The notes beneath the pieces are model-generated. The model was not told the DNA's origin, did not search any database, and saw only the letters and a list, made by a program, of their open reading frames with translations. This document shows, in pieces, positions 63,762-64,000 of a stretch of 64,000 bases of DNA (the first letter of the stretch is position 1; each line of letters opens with the position of its first letter). The translations under genes were made by a program, and so were the position numbers. Origin of the DNA: Endozoicomonas numazuensis (lineage in GTDB: Bacteria; Pseudomonadota; Gammaproteobacteria; Pseudomonadales; Endozoicomonadaceae); contig NZ_JOKH01000003.1 in the NCBI RefSeq assembly GCF_000722635.1, positions 187,515 through 251,514 on the forward strand. Reading direction: 5' to 3'.

Positions 63762-64000
63762 ATCGGGTAGCCGGAGGTTTCTAACCTCCAGCCCCTACAA
63801 CACCCTGCATGCGGGTCCGCACAGGGCGTTTCATTAAGAATGGTGAAGCTTGATCCATCCGTCCCGCAGTGAATAGAGCCCCTGTGATTTCAGATAAGCC
63901 AGCGATAGCGCCTGATTGATACCCGGCGTTTTCGCGCTTCTCCACGGGCCTTTACTGCTTCGACCACAACCAACTGCCGTTCGGATTTCAACGCCAAGAC
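63762..64000 (-). mobile_element. Group II intron (class C-like) inserted in the attC of cassette 2; 5' part off window
   Basis: Bottom strand: end of a reverse transcriptase gene, then domain V (63830-63799: lower stem AACGCCCTG/CAGGGTGTT, bulge TG, upper TGCG/CGCA, loop GACC), a domain VI-like hairpin (GGAGGTT/AACCTCC) and the 3' end CCCGAT at 63762. The exon then continues TATCAG, the bottom strand of the expected core CTGATAAC. Compared with the copy at 21951, both domain V stems keep pairing despite base changes. Confidence 0.85.
63834..64000 (-). CDS. ltrA: Group II intron reverse transcriptase/maturase, C-terminal end
   Basis: The last 55 residues of the intron-encoded protein: GRSSKGPWRSAKTPGINQAL, SLAYLKSQGLYSL, RDGWIKLHHS and stop at 63834. 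KGPWR ... YLKSQGL ... W-KLHH matches the maturase (domain X/D) end of bacterial group II intron proteins. The stop is four bases before domain V. The rest is beyond the right edge. Confidence 0.85.
   Translation of the reverse strand, partial: LGVEIRTAVGCGRSSKGPWRSAKTPGINQALSLAYLKSQGLYSLRDGWIKLHHS

Overview
This window is a chromosomal segment of a marine gammaproteobacterium. The protein sequences, the Pseudomonas-like gene orders (sdhCDAB-sucAB-lpd-sucCD, nirBD-nasA with a phosphatase/kinase gene) and the load of group II introns, IS remnants and exported eukaryote-like proteins suggest an Oceanospirillales host-associated lineage such as Endozoicomonas. That placement is an inference from gene content; no rRNA or marker phylogeny is available here.

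Layout: (1) 1-8.6 kb is a mobile element. A leftward replication block (toprim/primase running off the left edge, an AAA ATPase broken by a frameshift, HTH protein, small proteins) and three unknown genes stand opposite a rightward module of DUF2924 protein, serine recombinase and an HTH-like protein. (2) 8.9-9.2 kb holds leftward tRNA-Val and tRNA-Asp with a clear sigma70 promoter and terminator. (3) 9.5-20.7 kb is a type II secretion locus: gspEFGHIJKLM leftward, gspCD rightward. (4) 20.8-22.7 kb has a MenA/UbiA-like prenyltransferase and an ORF-less group II intron placed just after the sucD terminator. (5) 22.7-36.2 kb is the core TCA block: sdhCDAB, sucAB, lpd, sucCD leftward, and divergent gltA.

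(6) 36.2-45.4 kb is accessory DNA: an MHS transporter, SDR/SRPBCC genes, a TIM-barrel protein with a 12-bp tandem repeat, a TetR gene followed by an internally deleted SDR, a truncated sulfatase, IS1182 and IS66 fragments, a palindromic MITE, and a protein kinase with a Sec signal peptide. (7) 45.9-50.9 kb has TerC, a HAD phosphatase, a lipoprotein, a lone PTS EIIC, a VanX-type dipeptidase and an exported protein with a TLC-like membrane domain. (8) 51-61.8 kb is nitrate assimilation: nirB-nirD-FAD oxidoreductase-nasA leftward, nitrate transporter and PP2C-kinase fusion rightward. The divergent control region carries back-to-back sigma54 promoters with two NtrC-like sites. (9) 62.2-64 kb is an integron cassette array without a visible integrase: two cassettes, one complete attC, and a class C-like group II intron inserted in the attC of the second cassette.

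The most interesting signals are the cassette array with the intron in its attC, the second copy of the same intron family after a terminator (their domain V helices differ by compensating base changes), the exported kinase and TLC-domain proteins, and two unusual leader structures upstream of the terC and TLC genes.
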